Source of the DNA: Drosophila persimilis | Taxonomy: Eukaryota > Arthropoda > Insecta > Diptera > Drosophilidae | DNA: 64,000 nt | Assembly (NCBI RefSeq): GCF_003286085.1 | Contig: NW_020825289.1 | Location: 21,540,001 to 21,604,000, forward strand | Direction: 5' to 3' | In this document: positions 34,128 through 46,600 of the stretch, in pieces | Layout: each line of letters begins with the position of its first letter | Position numbering within the stretch: position 1 is the stretch's first letter | Made by a program: the position numbers and the translations under genes | The notes under the pieces: generated by a model | Told to the model about the DNA's origin: nothing | What the model saw: the letters and a program-made list of their open reading frames with translations, nothing else | Database searches by the model: none

Positions 34128-34345
34128 GATATACGGTCTGACCCTCAGTAATATACCAAAATATACTGTCTGTATACTGACGAATTCAAGTTATATTTTA
34201 CATATTTCTCGTTTTTGATATTCCGTCGAATATTACTAGCTATATAGAACATTTAGCCATGCCATCATAATTTTATACGGTTGGTGAATCTTTTTCCTAC
34301 TTGATTGGCCTATTCGAAATAATTGCATTTATTGGCTAAAAGGGC
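34102..34345 (-). repeat. Inverted single copy of the 3.4-5.4 kb repeat unit
   Basis: The minus strand reproduces, in order, the features of 5165-5391: 'ggcatggctaaatgttctat', 'cgacggaatat.aaaaacga', 'aattcgtcagtata', motif-6-like 'ggtatatt', 'ctgagggtcagaccgtatat', 'cttatcgataaatccgcggt' and motif 1. The distal end (atttcgaataggccaatca) also matches the tandem array near 4412, so homology extends beyond the promoter motifs. Confidence 0.8.
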
Positions 34346-34377
34346 GGGCGCAAAAATTGTCTGTGATGTAAAAAATC

Positions 34378-34593
34378 ATCGATGCATCGAAGAATAAATC
34401 CGATGTATCAATCCAACATCGATGTTTGATTTTGACAACATCGATGCACATCGACATCGATGTTTTTATTCAAATTTACATCATTTGCATGTATTCGTCC
34501 ACCAGGTGATGGTCTATCGATGTAATTTTTTATAAAATAATATCGGTTCCATATATCGATAGGTGAGATGTACAAATTGAATAGGTCACACTG
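34378..34593. promoter_or_regulatory. CATCGATG cluster and motif 1 upstream of the scramblase gene
   Basis: The palindrome CATCGATG occurs at 34378, 34417, 34439 and 34455, followed by tatcgatg at 34515 and tatcgata at 34553, and AGGTCACACTG at 34583-34593 on the plus strand. Start of transcription is expected near 34600-34640, about 20-60 bases before ATG 34660. Confidence 0.55.
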
Positions 34594-34659
34594 TACATTA
34601 TTATCGTTGCCCATTTTAGCCGTTGCCGCTCGTGTTGTCATTTGAACACTGCATTTAAA

Positions 34660-36068
34660 ATGCTCCAAAACGATGCGGTTCGAACACTGCAATACGACAG
34701 CGAAATACGCGTGGCACAGCAGCCAAATGCCACGGAACCCAGAGGTAGGTAAATGATGAAATGTAACCAAGAAATATCAACAAATACATGAATCACCATG
34801 GACATTGGTACAATTTTTACTAACTGAACTGATAAGTGGTTTTGCGCCTGTGTTCGCCAGCCGCTGCATTTGGATTAATTGTTACGGCGTTCATATGGTC
34901 TGTGTGTGCGTGTTGTGTTGTGGTAGTGTTACTGTTCAAAGAAATATGCGACATAAAATTAGCTATATCTTATCAGCAAAAGTTTTTGTTGTGGTATCAT
35001 TATGGCCAATGGCGTCCCGGTTACGCCTGAAGTGCCTTTGTTCCTAATCAAACTGAGATATCGACCAAGTGATCGTCAAACATGCTTACACATACACCCA
35101 TTCGAAGATCTAATAATAAATCCTTTTGTTTATTTGCAGTGTATGATTCCCATATTAGCATAACCTCACAGCCGCGACCGGGATCAGAAGCTCCCAGGAT
35201 ACCCCTGCCCACAGTGACTGGCAGTCGAACATTTATGCCCCTCTCCGGCTACGACTGCCTAGCGGACTTGCCCTCGGTTCACATTGAACAGACATTCGAG
35301 TTGAATGAGTGTATGTAGAGTAAAACTATAGACCGTGGCAGAGATCCTTTGAAGAACTCTTCTTTGCAGCCCTGACAGCCGTTTCTTCGGAGAACCGGTA
35401 TGTGGTCCGCTCGCCGCTGGGCGATGCCGTCTTTGCCGCCAGCGAGAGTTCCACGGAGAAAAATCGGCTCCTTTGGGGCGCTGGGCGACCCTTCCAGATG
35501 CACTTGCTCGACAAGACACACCAGGAGGCGCTGGTTTTCCGCAAGAAATTCGCCCTCGGTTCGATGTGCTGCCAGGCAAAGAGTCTCGAGATCTGGATAC
35601 CGCCAGGCAATGTCCTGGGCCGGGTGGTGCAGTCGCCCACATTCATGCAGCCCGAGTTCTTCATTGAGGACGGCAATACGGGCCAGCCCGTCTTCTGTGT
35701 GGAGGGTCCGGCGAATTCCGGTTTCTGTTGCTTCTGCCTGCCCAAGGAGTGCTACTTCAAGGTAGATTTCTAACCACCATACTTCAACTCCATACTTATC
35801 TAATTATTAACCCTGATCCCCATGTAAAGGTACATTCAGGAGGTAACCTGAGGGCGTCCATCGATCATAAGTGGATGGCCAGCAAGTCCCAGTACACCAC
35901 AAATATCTACTTTAGCGATGCCAAACTGACGGCTAAGGAGCGTGCCCTGATCTTGGGCTCAGCATTTCTGCTGGTACGATTAATCATACCACGAATCTCT
36001 CAAAGGAAACTGTAATTCTCTTTTGTTTTCCTTTCCAGGAATACATGTACTTCCAAACGCGCTTCTAA
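34660..36068 (+). CDS. Phospholipid scramblase family protein
   Basis: Five exons, 34660-34744, 35140-35310, 35370-35761, 35830-35973 and 36039-36068, join in phase to 273 residues. After a polar N-terminus the scramblase core starts at GYDCLADLPSVHIEQTFEL and contains NRYVVRSPLG, FCCFCLPKECYFK (cysteines typical of palmitoylation sites in the family) and the C-terminal FSDAKLTAKERALILGSAFLL-EYMYF block, which covers the calcium-binding-like loop and the final membrane segment. Family members are Tubby-like 12-stranded barrels tied to calcium-dependent lipid movement and synaptic or plasma-membrane signalling; direct scrambling activity is debated. It is a distinct paralog whose D. melanogaster counterpart I cannot name with certainty. 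Confidence 0.9.
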
Positions 36069-37494
36069 AGCGGTCCAATGACAAAATAATTTTACATTTC
36101 ATATATTTTCACATTGATTTCTTTATTTTTTGTCATTTTTTTTGTATAAGTTTTCAAGTTTTGTTTTGTTTTGTATTTTTTTTCGTTCAGTTTTTTTGAT
36201 ATATTTTACAATAATGTAATAGATCACTTCATTTTCTTGTTTCTTTTAACCACATGCATGCACACACAATAGATATATCTATGTATATATGTATATATAC
36301 GTTGCTATAGCTCTGGCGCTGGATAGCAATTTTTTGTACAATAATTTTCATTTATCTCTATCAATTTTTGTGTAGTTTGTGTTTCGACTAACCTACAACT
36401 TATAGCATATATGACAACATAATGATTATTTACAGTTAGTTATTCATCTTATTCTCCACCCTCCGTTTCATTCTCTCTCTACTATTTCTCTACTCTTCGA
36501 TACACCAATAAAAGTAATTAAAAACAAACAATTGAAAGAGTCTCGTGGTCTCGTTGTTTTACAAAATTAGAAACAAAACTAAGGATATACATATTCTCTA
36601 CATATTTCTCTCGTCTCGTTGGTGTATGATTAACAATTTCAAATAAGGAAGAACTGCGTGTTTTGTTTTTTTTTTGGAAAACATGGTTCTTAAGGTTTTG
36701 GTGGGTGGGGAGTGCAGGGGCTTGGGCTGGCTAGGCCTTATAAATTATATATGTACATCTCTCGTTCTCCTCGGCTTCTTCGTGTTATATTTTTGTAGAT
36801 AGACGGCTCACAGCACTTCAGGGATCTATGAATCTATGGATATATCTTTATCTGTATACATATACTACTCGTAGATTGAATTTTCCTTTTCCGTGTGTGC
36901 TTCGTAGGATATACATACACATGCGGGATAGCTTAAAACTAGGGCTAGCGTACATGGTACCTGGGTTGCATACATATACGTACACATACACATATATATA
37001 CTTTATGGGAGATGAACAGCTTTTCCAAAACCCTATAGCTACATATACATATATTCTCATACATATATTTTTTAGATCAGAGTTGATGACGATTCCTTAA
37101 ACTAGATACTTAAGAGGCAAATCGATCAGTTTCGGGGCTGCCCAGAGGATTGATTGCAGGTTGCAGTGATTTGCAGAAATCAGTTTGGGCTCGTCTGCGC
37201 GAGTGGGAAGGGGTAGGTCTCTTAGAAGCTAGTGCTAGAGTAAGTTTTGTGTGCCCAAATGCGATATGCTTAGACATTTGATATGCGCTCGTTGGAGGTT
37301 TGGTCATGGCTGCCCCCAACCCCATTGTCGCATCCCAAATCGCAGGGGAACTGTGAACGGATGGCGGTGCTGGCGGTGGCGATGGTCGGCAAGTGGTATC
37401 CCTGGAAGTATGGATACTGCTCTATAGACACCAGTTTGGGCGTCGCTGCTGTCGTGGGCCACACTCAGGTGGGCTGCAGCATGTACATGTACTG
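36069..37494. other. Convergent 3' UTRs of scramblase and shn
   Basis: T-rich on the plus strand next to the scramblase stop. A plus-strand AATAAA is at 36507-36512. On the minus strand AATAAA (TTTATT at 36122-36127) would end shn about 50 bases beyond the scramblase stop. If both are used, the two mRNAs overlap by several hundred bases. Confidence 0.5.
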
Positions 37495-40400
37495 TCAGTT
37501 GCTGGCCGCTGCCGAGGCGACCACGGGTACGCTAACGGCAACGGGTAGGGCCAGAGCAGCATCCTGAGAAGGTCGGGGACGCTTCTCGTTGGCGGTGGTG
37601 GTGCTGCCCTCCGGTGGGTTGTCGCTCTCCTCGCCGCCCGTGCTGCTGAAGCTGCCGGGCAGACGACGCTTCAAGTTGTGGCTGAGCCCATTGGCCACGG
37701 TCTCATCTTCGGACATGGAGCTCGCACGCTTCGGCGTGTTGCCAGCACTGTCGTTGTCCAGCGAGGCAATGGCCGTGGCGATGGCCTCTAAGCCACTAAA
37801 CCCATCCTCAGAGGCGCTGTCCTGCGAGGTGGGCGTATCCTGGGCCAGCTGCATCATGCCCGAGGGCGTGGTGTAGCCGCTCAGCTTGTTGGGGTCCTTT
37901 TCCAGAAGCTTGTGGGCGAGCAGCTTCAGGGAGATGAGCGAGTTCTCGCAGTCGCTGGTGTCGATCTCAGTGAGACTGATGCCGGCCCGTTCGATCTCCG
38001 CGTAGGTGCCGAACGGCAGCTTCTGCAGGCACTCCAGCTTCTGGACGTGCGTCTTCGAGCGCAGATGCTTGGCCAGATGACCGTGGATGCGGAACGCGAT
38101 CTTGCAGTCGGTGCACTCGAAGGGTCGCGGATTGGAGGTGGTCGGCACCCCAAACGTCGACGTCATCATCACCTTGTTCTTGTGCGCCTCGGAGCGTTCG
38201 TGCTTCTGCAGATGGCCCTGGGTACGGAAGGAGATGCCGCAGGGCTCGCACTTGAACTTGCGCTCCATGTAGTGGATGTTCATGTGTAGCGTCAGCTGGT
38301 GCTGGCGCTGGAACGTCTTCGAGCAGATCAAGCAGGTGGGTCTTGCATCTCCGGCAGTTGGTGGTGGCGGTGGCACGCCCCTTGGATATGTTGGCACAGC
38401 TCCAGGCTGCAGTTCGTTGTTGTTATTGTTGTTATTGGTATTGTTGTTGTTATTGTTGTTCTTGCTGCTGGCCGTAGCACTTTTGAAGCCATCTTCGCCC
38501 ACGATGACAGTCCGTGTGGGCTGCTGCTGCTGCTGCTGCTGCGAGGATGCTGTGGATGAAACTGCAGCTGCAACTGGAGTTGGAGTTGACGGTGGAGCTG
38601 GAGCTGGAACTGGAGCTGGAGTGGATGTGGCAGGGATAGATACTGCTGCCGAGGCAGGTGCGGATATACCCAGGACACCGCTAAAGTCTGTGGCATCCGG
38701 CTGCTGCACTGCAGCAGGGAGATTCGCATTGTGCGGCGGCTCGCTTGCTTTTTCCTGATCCGACTGTGCCTCACTCTCCTCGCTCTCATCGTTGACCGTT
38801 CCCTTCGCAGCAGGGATGATCGTGGCCGTGGCCGTGGCATTGGATGTCGATGGCAGCGAAACCTCGACCGCCTCCGGGGTCTTCACCTCATGCACCTCGA
38901 TGCTGGGCACCTCATTGATGGTCATGATGGGCCTGCTCACGGACAGAAGGCTGCTACTGCCGCTGCTGGTGCTGGTGATGCCGCTGGTGCTGCTGCTGCT
39001 GGACATGACTGGGGTCGTGGCGGTGGAGCTGGTGCTGGAGAAGAGCGTGCTTAGATAGCTGCGACTGAACTGGCTCTGCTTCATCTTGGCATGCTGCAGG
39101 GCGTGCTCCTTGCGGTACGTCTGCATGAGCACATCTTCGCCCTCCGCCGCCTCGTGCTTGGCCTGCTCCTCCTCCTCCTTCATCTCGGCGGAGATGCGCA
39201 CCTTGTCCGAGACCGAGATGAGGGTCTTCATGAAGCCACTGCCATTGCTGCCGGAGCTCCCGAAGATCACGTCGTGCATCTGCTGTGCCTGCGATTTGGG
39301 CAGCTCCTGTGCCAGGGCTAGTGCTAGGGAGGGGGAGGGGGAGACGGAGCCGGAGCCGGCGGCGACGGATGTGCTGGAGCACCGCGGCTTGGTGAGATCC
39401 ATGGGCGCACTCTCCTCGCTGGCCGCGCCCCGCTTGGGTTTGGACTCCTCGGGATTCGAGTAGTACTGCTCCTGCTTCTGGTAGTCGAACGGCGGCTTTG
39501 GCGATGTAAAGGAGCACACCACACCGCGGGGCTTGGGCTGCGATGATCCCGACGAGCCGATGCTGTTGGCGGGACTGCCGGCCGGGGCCGGTGTCTCCTG
39601 GATCTGGGGGGGATATGGCGAAACGCTTTGCGGTATGGGCGGTGTCATCGACAGCGACAGCAGGCAGCGAGCGGCCTCGTGTTCCTTCAGCCGCGACTTG
39701 GATTCGTCTGTGTCTGCCAAAGGGTCAGGAGAGAGGATCAGCGATTAGCGAGATATTCCAGCAAAGAAAACGATTCTGTCGTGCACTTACCGCTGCTTTC
39801 GGATTCAATGTCGCTGAAATCATCCGAATCTGATTCGCCATCGGCCATCGAGGAGGTGCGTCCGCCCGCCGAGGTCGACGACTGCTGATCAAAGTCCATG
39901 TCCACGTCGAGGAACTCGCCATCGGCTGGCATGGGTCCGGGATTGATGCCCAGCTCGATGCACTTCTTGAAGTGCGTCTTCGACTGCATGTGCTTGGTGA
40001 GATTCCCCTTGGTCTTGAAGCTGCTTGGAAGATTCCGTATTTACTTTCTCTGGCGGATTGGGACAAATAGAAAGCCTTACCTAAAGTTGCAGTGGCTGCA
40101 GGTGAACGGTCGAACGTCCGTGTGGGTGCGTATGTGCTTCTTCAGCATCGACGGCTTCTTGCAACGGATGCCGCACTCGGAGCACACGTATCGACCGCGT
40201 CCGCGCCCCCGGATGTAGGTGTAGTCCTCGTGCGACTCGTAACCGCCCACCAGGGGCTGTCCCGAGGGACTCACCTCCATCTTCTTGTCCTCGGCCGCCT
40301 CCTCACAGGCCTTGGCCGCCACATTCGCCTCGCTGAGCGCTCCCACGGACACCACCGGCAGTGGAGCGAGCGGATTCTGATGCAGTGCACTGCTGGACAT

Positions 40401-42954
40401 TGTCGAAATGGAGCAGATGGTCTGCTGCGAGTTGACCAATTTGTAGTTGTGCTTCCCCGTGCCTGTGCCTGTGCCTGAGCCCGCCATCGAGGTGCAGCTC
40501 CCGTTGCCGAGCATCTTCTGGCGCGAGTCGTACAGGGCCATCACCTGCTTGAGCTTGAACCCGAGCGGATGCGGCTGGTTCTCCTCGCACACCTGCCATA
40601 CGCTGTACATCGACAGCTTGTGCATGCCCGCCACATACGACGGCTGCGGGCAGTTCACGGTGCAGTAGAACATCTTGGTGCTGCACTTCAGCCCCAGATA
40701 GGTGTAGGCATGGCCGTTGAGGTACAGCTGCACACACGACTTGGACGGACGCGGCGTTTCCGGCGAGATCAGCGGCAGGGTGTTGGCTGTCGGTGTGATT
40801 CCATGATGGCGCTTCGGTGTAAAGGTGCCCGGCTTCAGGGGCAGGCTCGTGGGCCGCAGAAACTTTGATTTGGCGGTCGACAGCGTCTCCTCTCCAGACA
40901 CGGGCGTCCCATTGGGCGTATCCACGGGCAGCGGCGCCAGTGGTGCAGCCTCTTGTGGCGGCTGCTTGGCAGCAATCACATTGTCCAGGTTGAAGTGCCG
41001 CACCTCCGGTTCCGATGCCTTCACATTGTCCGCCATCCGCAGAAAGTTGAAGGGCGCCTTCTTGGACGTCGTCTCCTTGCTGCTGTTCCACTGCAGGGCG
41101 TTCCTCTGGGCGGGCGTCGGCGGCTGCCGGCTGAACTCGCTCGGGAGATTCTGAACGCCACCGAAGGGCGACAGCGACTTGAGTGACTCTCCTGCTCCCG
41201 GTCCAGCTGCTCCTCCCAGCAGCAGCAGCGGACTCGGCTGCTTTCGATTGGGACTGCGGCCGCGACTGGCGGGCAGCTGCAGCTGCTGCGGTGGAGGCGG
41301 CAGCAGGGACATCTGTGGCGTCAGGCTGCCGGGACCCGGAATCCCCGGCACATACGGAATGGGCGTGACGGGTGCTGTTTTATCCCCAACACCGACGCCG
41401 CCCCTCATCGGCAAGGTGAGCGGATTGAAGTCAGTTATCGAATTTATGGGCGGAAACTGGAAATGCTGTGCGCCCTGTGCACTGCTGACTCCGAGCATGG
41501 GGTGGCCAGCACCAAGGCCAGCCGCCAGCAGCTTGCGCTCCTTGCTGGCAGACGACTCTTGATTCTTGGGCGAGACATCCTGGAAGCTCCCTCCGGACAG
41601 TAGCGGAGTGCGTATCATCCTGGGACTGTTCTCCAGCTCGGGGCATTCCGAAATGGGTATCATGCTGCCGCCGGAGGAGGTAAGCCTGCGCAGGCGCTCC
41701 TCCTTGCCGGACTTCTGCTGCAGCTCCTGGGCCATGGTCATGTTGTGGTTGCCAAAAAAGTTGAACGTTTGCGTGTCGCTTGCGGTCTTCGCACGCTTCG
41801 CAGGCTGCGGAGCAGCAGCTGTAGCAGCTGTAGCAGCAGCGTCCATGTCCATTGAGAAATGACGGTCCTCGTGCATTTTGGTGATCACCACCGAATCGTG
41901 GGTCTTGCGCGGTGCATTCTGCTGGGCGAAATCCACCAGCGGGGTCTTTCCAAGCAACGGACCGGGCGATGGCAGTGGCGCATCCACAAAACGCATCGCC
42001 TCCAGGGGGACGGAAACGGAAGCCTGAACGGGAACCGGAACCTGAACCTGCACGGGAGCCGATACCGATGCCGTTGGAGCCGTAACTGTCGATGTCCGGG
42101 CGGGAGATTGGGCGGCACTGAGGCGGCTCAGCACCAGACTGCTCCGCTTCGTCTTCAGCTGCGACCACGCGAGCTTGGCCAGCGACAGCGGGTTCTTCGA
42201 GTTGGCCATGTGGCACTTGAGTTCCGGAAGGCTCATCGAGATCGAATTGGAACGAAAGTACTTGGAGCTGGGGGACGAGGCCGGACTCATCGGTGCACTG
42301 GAGCTGGCGTCCTGGCAGTAGGTGCTGTTGTGCAGCTTCAGCTCGTCCGCGCTGCGGAACTCGCTGGCGCAGATGGGGCACGAGTAGAAGGCGTCGTCGC
42401 CCTCGCCAATGGGCACGGCCAGTCCTCGGGCATTCAGGAGCAGATTCTTTATGATTGAATTGTTTGGCGTTTGGGGGGCACTGGCTGTGGCAGTCTTTGC
42501 TGGAGGCACTCCTGCTGTTGCTGCTGCTGCTGCTGCACCCGTACTCGTCGAGGGCGTAGAGGCGGGCATGGGAGTGGCCTCGGGTGTCGGCTGTTGTTGC
42601 TTTGGCTTGGCAGAAAGATTCAATGGCATGGCACTGACAGCGACCGCTGTCTGCTCCATTTTGGGCACTGGCGTGGCCGGATCCTGGCGATACTGTGGCG
42701 TCTGCATGGGCAGTGGCGAGGGGGGCGGTGGCAATTGCTGTTGTTGGAGTTGCTGGTGTTGTTGGTGCTGCTGCTGCTGCTGCTTGGCGGCTGTAGGCAT
42801 GGCCGGGGCTGGCTTGTAGCTGTAGCTATTCCGTTTAACAACACCATTTGGCGGTTCCAGTTGTGGCAGGGGTTGCAGCTGTTGCTGTTGCTGCTGCTGC
42901 ACCTGTTGTTGCAGATACATTTGATAGTGCTGCTGGTGTATCTGTTGCTGTTGC

Positions 42955-42986
<32 letters not shown>

Positions 42987-43608
42987 TTTGTGGACGATGG
43001 CCTGGGCCAGATTCACTTTCGTTTCTCGTTCGCTGGCACCGATTCCCATCATCTGAGGATTATTACTGCTGACAGCCGCATTGCTGGCATTGACACTGGC
43101 ATTGGCATTGGCATTCGCATTGGCATTGTTGAAGCTGCGCGAGCGATTTAGCTGCTTCGGGTACTTCTTCTGCAGTAGAATCTCCTTGTTCTCCACAATC
43201 GCCTCGTTCTGCGATATCAGCTTCGAAATGTGCTCCTGCACCTTTTCCACATTCTGCAAAATAGAATTTCCCACTGGATTAGCCGCACATTTCCCGTGGA
43301 CCCACAACGCAAAGTACTTACCACTTGCATGCTGCCACTGGCACTGGCAAAGCTGCTCAGGTTGGTGGCTGGCGTGGTGGGGGCTGTTGCTGTCGCTCCT
43401 GCTGATGCTGGCACCACAATCGATGCCTGGCTGTTGGCTCGCACCAACTGAAAATCGAGAGGGAGAGAGTTTGAGTTATAGGTTCTCATGTGACTGGATG
43501 TTCCCCATCGCGCTCACCTGTTGGGGAGGAATATTCAGTGGGTGCTGCTGCTGTTGCTGCTGTTGTTGCATCTGTGGCGGAGGAGCCTTCACCAGCGAAG
43601 AGTGTTGC

Positions 43609-43641
<33 letters not shown>

Positions 43642-46600
43642 AGATGAATATGTTGTTGTATTTGAAGTTGCTGAAGCACCATTGCCTGCTGATGCATGGC
43701 CGCTGCCGCTGCCGCATCCTGATTGTAATACGATGGCTGCCCCAGATAGTAGAAGCCTGCTCCCGGTGGCAAGGCCCCGGGATTGGCGGCCAGCATCAGC
43801 GACTGCTGGGCGTGTAGCTGCTGCTGCAACTGCAGCTGCATCTTGTGCGAGGTGATGTGATTGTTCAGCTTCATCTGTGTGCTGGGCGACAGTGTGGGAT
43901 GGGCCAGCGCTGGCTGTTGCTGCTGCTGCTGTTGCTGCTGTTGCATTTGCAACTCCTTGCTGCCACCGGGCGGCACATATAGAGCTGCATTGTGGAACTT
44001 CGGTTTGTACGGCTTGTAGTCGATCGACTGGCGGTGCTGGCCCGCGGCCACGGGCATTGGCTGCAGGAGCTGCTGCTGCACGGCCATCAATTTCTGGTGC
44101 TGCACGTTGGGTAGGCCTGGAGCTGGTCTGTAAGTAGATATAATTAGACCCTTTAATATCAAGCAATACATACGGCTATAGGAATAACTATAAGCCCGTA
44201 CAACTGACTGCAGACGACTCCCAAGTCCGGCCGTACATACCCCGCAGTTGTCTCCTTTGGCTGCTGCATAGCGGGAGCGTGCTGCTGTTCCACTGTTCCT
44301 CCACTTGCTACTCCTATGCTGATGGGGGTCTTGTAGTCGAGTGACTGGCGGTGCTGGGCCGTGGCCGAGTGCAGGGTGTCCGCGGTGGCAGGCGGCAGGG
44401 TCCCCGCTGCCGGCGAGCCCAGTGGCAGTTGTTGCATGTGATGCGGCAGCGGTGGCTGGTGCTGGATGTAGGCGCTCTTCGATGCCGACAAAGTGGAGGG
44501 CGATGGCGTGGGCGAGGCCATGGGCTCGTCGTACGGCGACCCCGAGCGACTGGGCTGCAGAAACAGAGAGAACGAGATTAAGTGGAAATCCTCGATGACT
44601 ATTCGATGGAAGTGCTTACCAGTTCGGAGCTACTGTTGCTCAGGTCTGCATCCTGGTCGGACAGCCCGTCGTCGGCATCCGCGGGCACCTCCAGGCCGCG
44701 CACTCGTGCCGCATGCGACCGGGAGCGGCAGTGCTTGTACAGGTTGCTCTTCGTCTTAAAGGCAATGCCGCAGGTGTCGCACGGATACGGACGCTCGTTG
44801 GTGTGCGCTCTTATGTGCTTCTCCAGCACCGATGGCTTGGCACAAATCAAATTGCAGTATGGGCACACATATCTGCCAGATTTCTCTACTGCCACGCCCA
44901 CGCCCGCGCCCACTGCCGCTGCTGCTGCTGCTGTTGGCTGCGTCTGTTGCTGATGCTGGGCAAATGTTGCAGGCGTCAGTGTGGCATTGGCCGCATAGTT
45001 GCTGCTGTGACTGTGGCTGTGGCTGTTGCTCAACGGTGTTTGGGTTCTGGGCTGGCTCACATTGTTGGCCAGCTTTCCGCTCCCACTCCCCCTCTCACTG
45101 TGGCTGTGGCTGTTGTGAATGTTGTTGCTGTTGCTGTTGCTGCCCTCCTCATGGCTGATGGCAATGACATGATTGCTATTTACAAAATTGGCACTGAATT
45201 CATTCGTCGTCGTCGTCGTCCGCTGCTGCTGCTGCTGTTGCTCTGGCTGGGTCAAATGATGACCATTGGCCACTACTGGCACCACCACCGGGCCCACTGG
45301 CGGCGGCGGCGGTGAAAGTGAGCTATTTGAGGATAGCGATGTGGTGCGACCGGCCTCCCCGGCTGCAGAGAGGCTGCCGTTGCCACCGCCAACACCCTCC
45401 ACTTCTGTGGTGCTTGCCAAGCGCTTGAACTTCTTGTGCAAATAGCGAGAGATATTTGAGCAATCCGCAATGCCGGCAGCAGCAGCAGCCATACTGCTGG
45501 CGGGGGTAATGCTGTTGCTGTTGCTGTTGCTGCTGCTTGTGGCGGCTGCTCGCGGCGACTCCTCATTGGGGCCGCCGACTGCAGTAGACATTTGCTGTAG
45601 CGTCATTTTGCTATCACTTACATTTGTTTTAGCTTCATCTTTATCCCTATTCTTAAACTCGTAATTATTCTCATTAATACTATTATCACTGTGGTGGTGG
45701 TTGTTGTTGTTGTTGTTGTTGCTGCTGCTGTTATTGCCACTATTAATGCTGTGGTCGTCGCTCAGCTTATCTCGAGTGCTGCTTGTACTGGGTTTGCTGC
45801 CTGCAACATCGGCAACTGTTGCTGTGGCTGTGGCTGTTGCTGTGGCTGCTGCCGCTGCTGCTGCTGCTGCTCTGCTAGCTTTACTGTTGGCTGTTGCTGT
45901 CTTCTGTGTGGCTGCTGTTGTGGCAGATTCCCGATATGTTTGCTTCTTTGTTGCTGGTGTGGCTGTTGTTGCTGCCGCCGCTGTTGCTGCTGCTGCTGCT
46001 GCCGCTGCCGCTGCTGTGGCACGTCGCGTATTGTTGTTCACCTTACTGTTCGTCTTGTACTGTTTGCCCGCCGTCTTGTTGTAGTGCTTGCCCGCCGTTG
46101 TGGTGCTTGCATTTTCCATAGTATCATCAAATTTATTGTTAGCCTGCGTGGAATTGGCAGCGGGCTCATCTAAAAAGAGAACAGAGAGAGAGAGAGAGAG
46201 AGAAGAGTGAAATTTGAGTTAGTAAAATCATAATTTAATTCATATACTAATGCTAATTTTTGGCAAAACAAATTAATATCAGAGCAGGAGATCAAACGCG
46301 GTCGCGACACTGGAAATGTCGAAACTGGAATCGATTAGCCCCCCACCGGGGGTACTTTTCTGCCATCCCCCGCTGTCGCACACATTCACTATCGATTCGC
46401 AATGGCATATAATTTCCAAAAATCAATTTTTGTTTTACTTTTCATCAACTTTCTACCACAATCCAAATCAGAAAACCCCCTCCCGCCACATCAAAAAGCG
46501 ACTCTGTTAAGGCCCCACCTGTTGCACACACACAACCACACACACACACACACACAAGTAGACACGAGCCAGACGACAGGCGACCGAAACGAAACGAAAC

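Noticed and set aside
40303-42381. Long minus-strand alternative-frame ORFs over the large shn exon
   Set aside because: They are other frames of the GC-rich, repeat-rich shn coding exon, which itself carries zinc fingers.
42471-43151. Plus-strand leucine-rich ORFs opposite shn
   Set aside because: Poly-Leu/Ala/Cys from reading CAG repeats backwards; no independent support.
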